Of a stretch of DNA of 64,000 bases, positions 63,061 through 64,000 are shown one piece after another. Position 1 is the stretch's first letter. Every line of letters begins with the position of its first letter. The notes below the pieces were generated by a model that worked only from the letters and a program-made list of their open reading frames with translations, made no database searches and had not been told where the DNA came from. Source of the stretch: Aedes albopictus (lineage: Eukaryota > Arthropoda > Insecta > Diptera > Culicidae); the NCBI RefSeq assembly GCF_035046485.1, contig NC_085138.1, positions 332,116,421 through 332,180,420 of the forward strand, written 5' to 3'. Made by a program: the position numbers and the translations under genes.

Positions 63061-64000
63061 GCCGTTCCGGAGTTATGGACATTTAGGTGTTCCGGACCAG
63101 TACCCTTGGAAGGGGCCATACATAAAAATGTAGCAAACACATACATGCGACACATCAAACTTTGGAATTTTGGATAACTTGATGAACAGTTAGCAAGAAA
63201 ACAGTCTCAGACCTTATCTGAACCGGTTATGTTCCGGAACCGGTGCCGGATGTCCCGCTGGAAGTGGTCAAATATAAAAGTGATCCAAACCCATGCATGC
63301 GACACATCAACCTGCGGCAATTTCGATAACCTGATGAACAGTTAGCAAGAAAACAGTCTCAGACCATATCAGAACCGGTTGTGTTCCGGAACTGGTTCTG
63401 GATATCCCGCCGGGAGTGGCCAAATATAAAAGTGAACCAAATCTATGCATGCGACATATCAAAGCGCGACTTTTTTGATAATCCAAGGAAAGGTTGGCAT
63501 AAAAAAAGACTCAGACCTTATCTGAACCGGTAGTGTTTCGGAACCGGTTCCGGATGTCCCGCTGGATGTGGTCAAATATAAAAGTGATCCAAACCCATGC
63601 ATGCGACACATCAACCTGCGGCAATTTCGATAACCTGATGAACTGTTAGCAGGAAAACAGTCGCAGACCATATCTGAATCGGTAGTGTTGCGGAACAGGT
63701 TCCAGGAGCTCCACCGGAAGTGCCCATATATAAAATTTGACAAAACTTTTGCGGCACATCAAATCAAGGCTTTTCCGACAACTTAATGACCAGTTATCTA
63801 GGAAGTATGCTAAGATCACATTATGGACTGTCAGTAGTTCCGAGTTTCCCTCCGAAAGCGGCTAAATATAAAATTGTACTAACCCATGCATGCGACACAG
63901 CAAAGCGCGGCATTTTTGATAATCTAATAAACGTTTTCAAGCAAATAGGCTCAGACTACTTAAGATACTATCGGTAGTGCTCCGCAACCGGTTTCGGGCC
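63060..64000. repeat. 152-bp tandem repeat running off the window
   Basis: CATGCGACAC(A/C) recurs at 63144, 63296, 63448 and 63600 with an exact 152-bp period, then in diverged form at about 63749 and at 63889. Each unit carries GAACCGGTTCCGGATGTCCC and AAATATAAAAGTG. The array does not end within the window. Frames across it (63459-63743 minus) are repeat products. Confidence 0.85.

Overview
The window looks like transposon-rich chromosomal DNA of a mosquito, most likely an Aedes-type culicine. This is an inference from its content: long AT-rich tracts with no large host gene, a Ty3/gypsy LTR element using a tRNA-Lys primer site, R1-clade and RTE-clade non-LTR elements, tRNA-derived SINEs (one Feilai-like), several hAT-like elements with 8-bp target duplications, foldback MITEs and degenerate minisatellites. 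I found no rRNA, no tRNA gene in a host context, no CRISPR array and no confident complete host protein-coding gene.

Layout. 1-3025: repeat debris and a block of a GGAATTCCTCCA-type minisatellite. 3026-12309: a young Ty3/gypsy retrotransposon on the minus strand with 4-bp target duplications (AGTT), 132/133-bp LTRs, a primer site, gag and pol. A clear -1 frameshift signal joins gag to pol, and about 3.6 kb of unexplained sequence lies between pol and the 3' LTR. 12450-20220: more minisatellite with SINEs and MITEs. 20432-20610: a SINE with an 11-bp target duplication. 20622-22970: mostly unique DNA with one plausible orphan exon. 22979-26284, 31468-35175 and 41903-46659: three large hAT-like elements lacking transposase, each with terminal inverted repeats, perfect 8-bp target duplications and an interior made largely of the same minisatellite. 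26293-27830: unique DNA. 27830-36600: minisatellite broken by a MITE and by the second hAT-like element. 37570-38890: an RTE-clade endonuclease remnant. 38900-41200: unique, partly GC-rich DNA with a good initiator/DPE core promoter candidate. 41230-47650: a second minisatellite (CCCTGAAACGCC-like) split by the third hAT-like element. 47690-57333: nested R1-clade elements, where a nearly intact copy (51108-56644) sits inside an older copy whose halves flank it with a 13-14-bp target duplication. 57340-64000: unique DNA, a truncated SINE, two MITEs, two tandem-repeat arrays and a TG-rich microsatellite. The last array runs off the right edge.

The intact reading frames belong to mobile elements. 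The LTR element makes Gag and, by frameshifting, Gag-Pol (protease, reverse transcriptase, RNase H, integrase). The R1 element has an ORF1 RNA-binding protein and an endonuclease/reverse transcriptase ORF2 broken by one base. The most notable signals are four: the A-AAA-AAC slip site followed by a stem; a 30-nt 3' hairpin shared by a full SINE and two minimal insertions, with a compensatory base pair; three hAT-like elements that seem to package the same minisatellite; and LTRs that are very short and end in 16-bp perfect inverted repeats.
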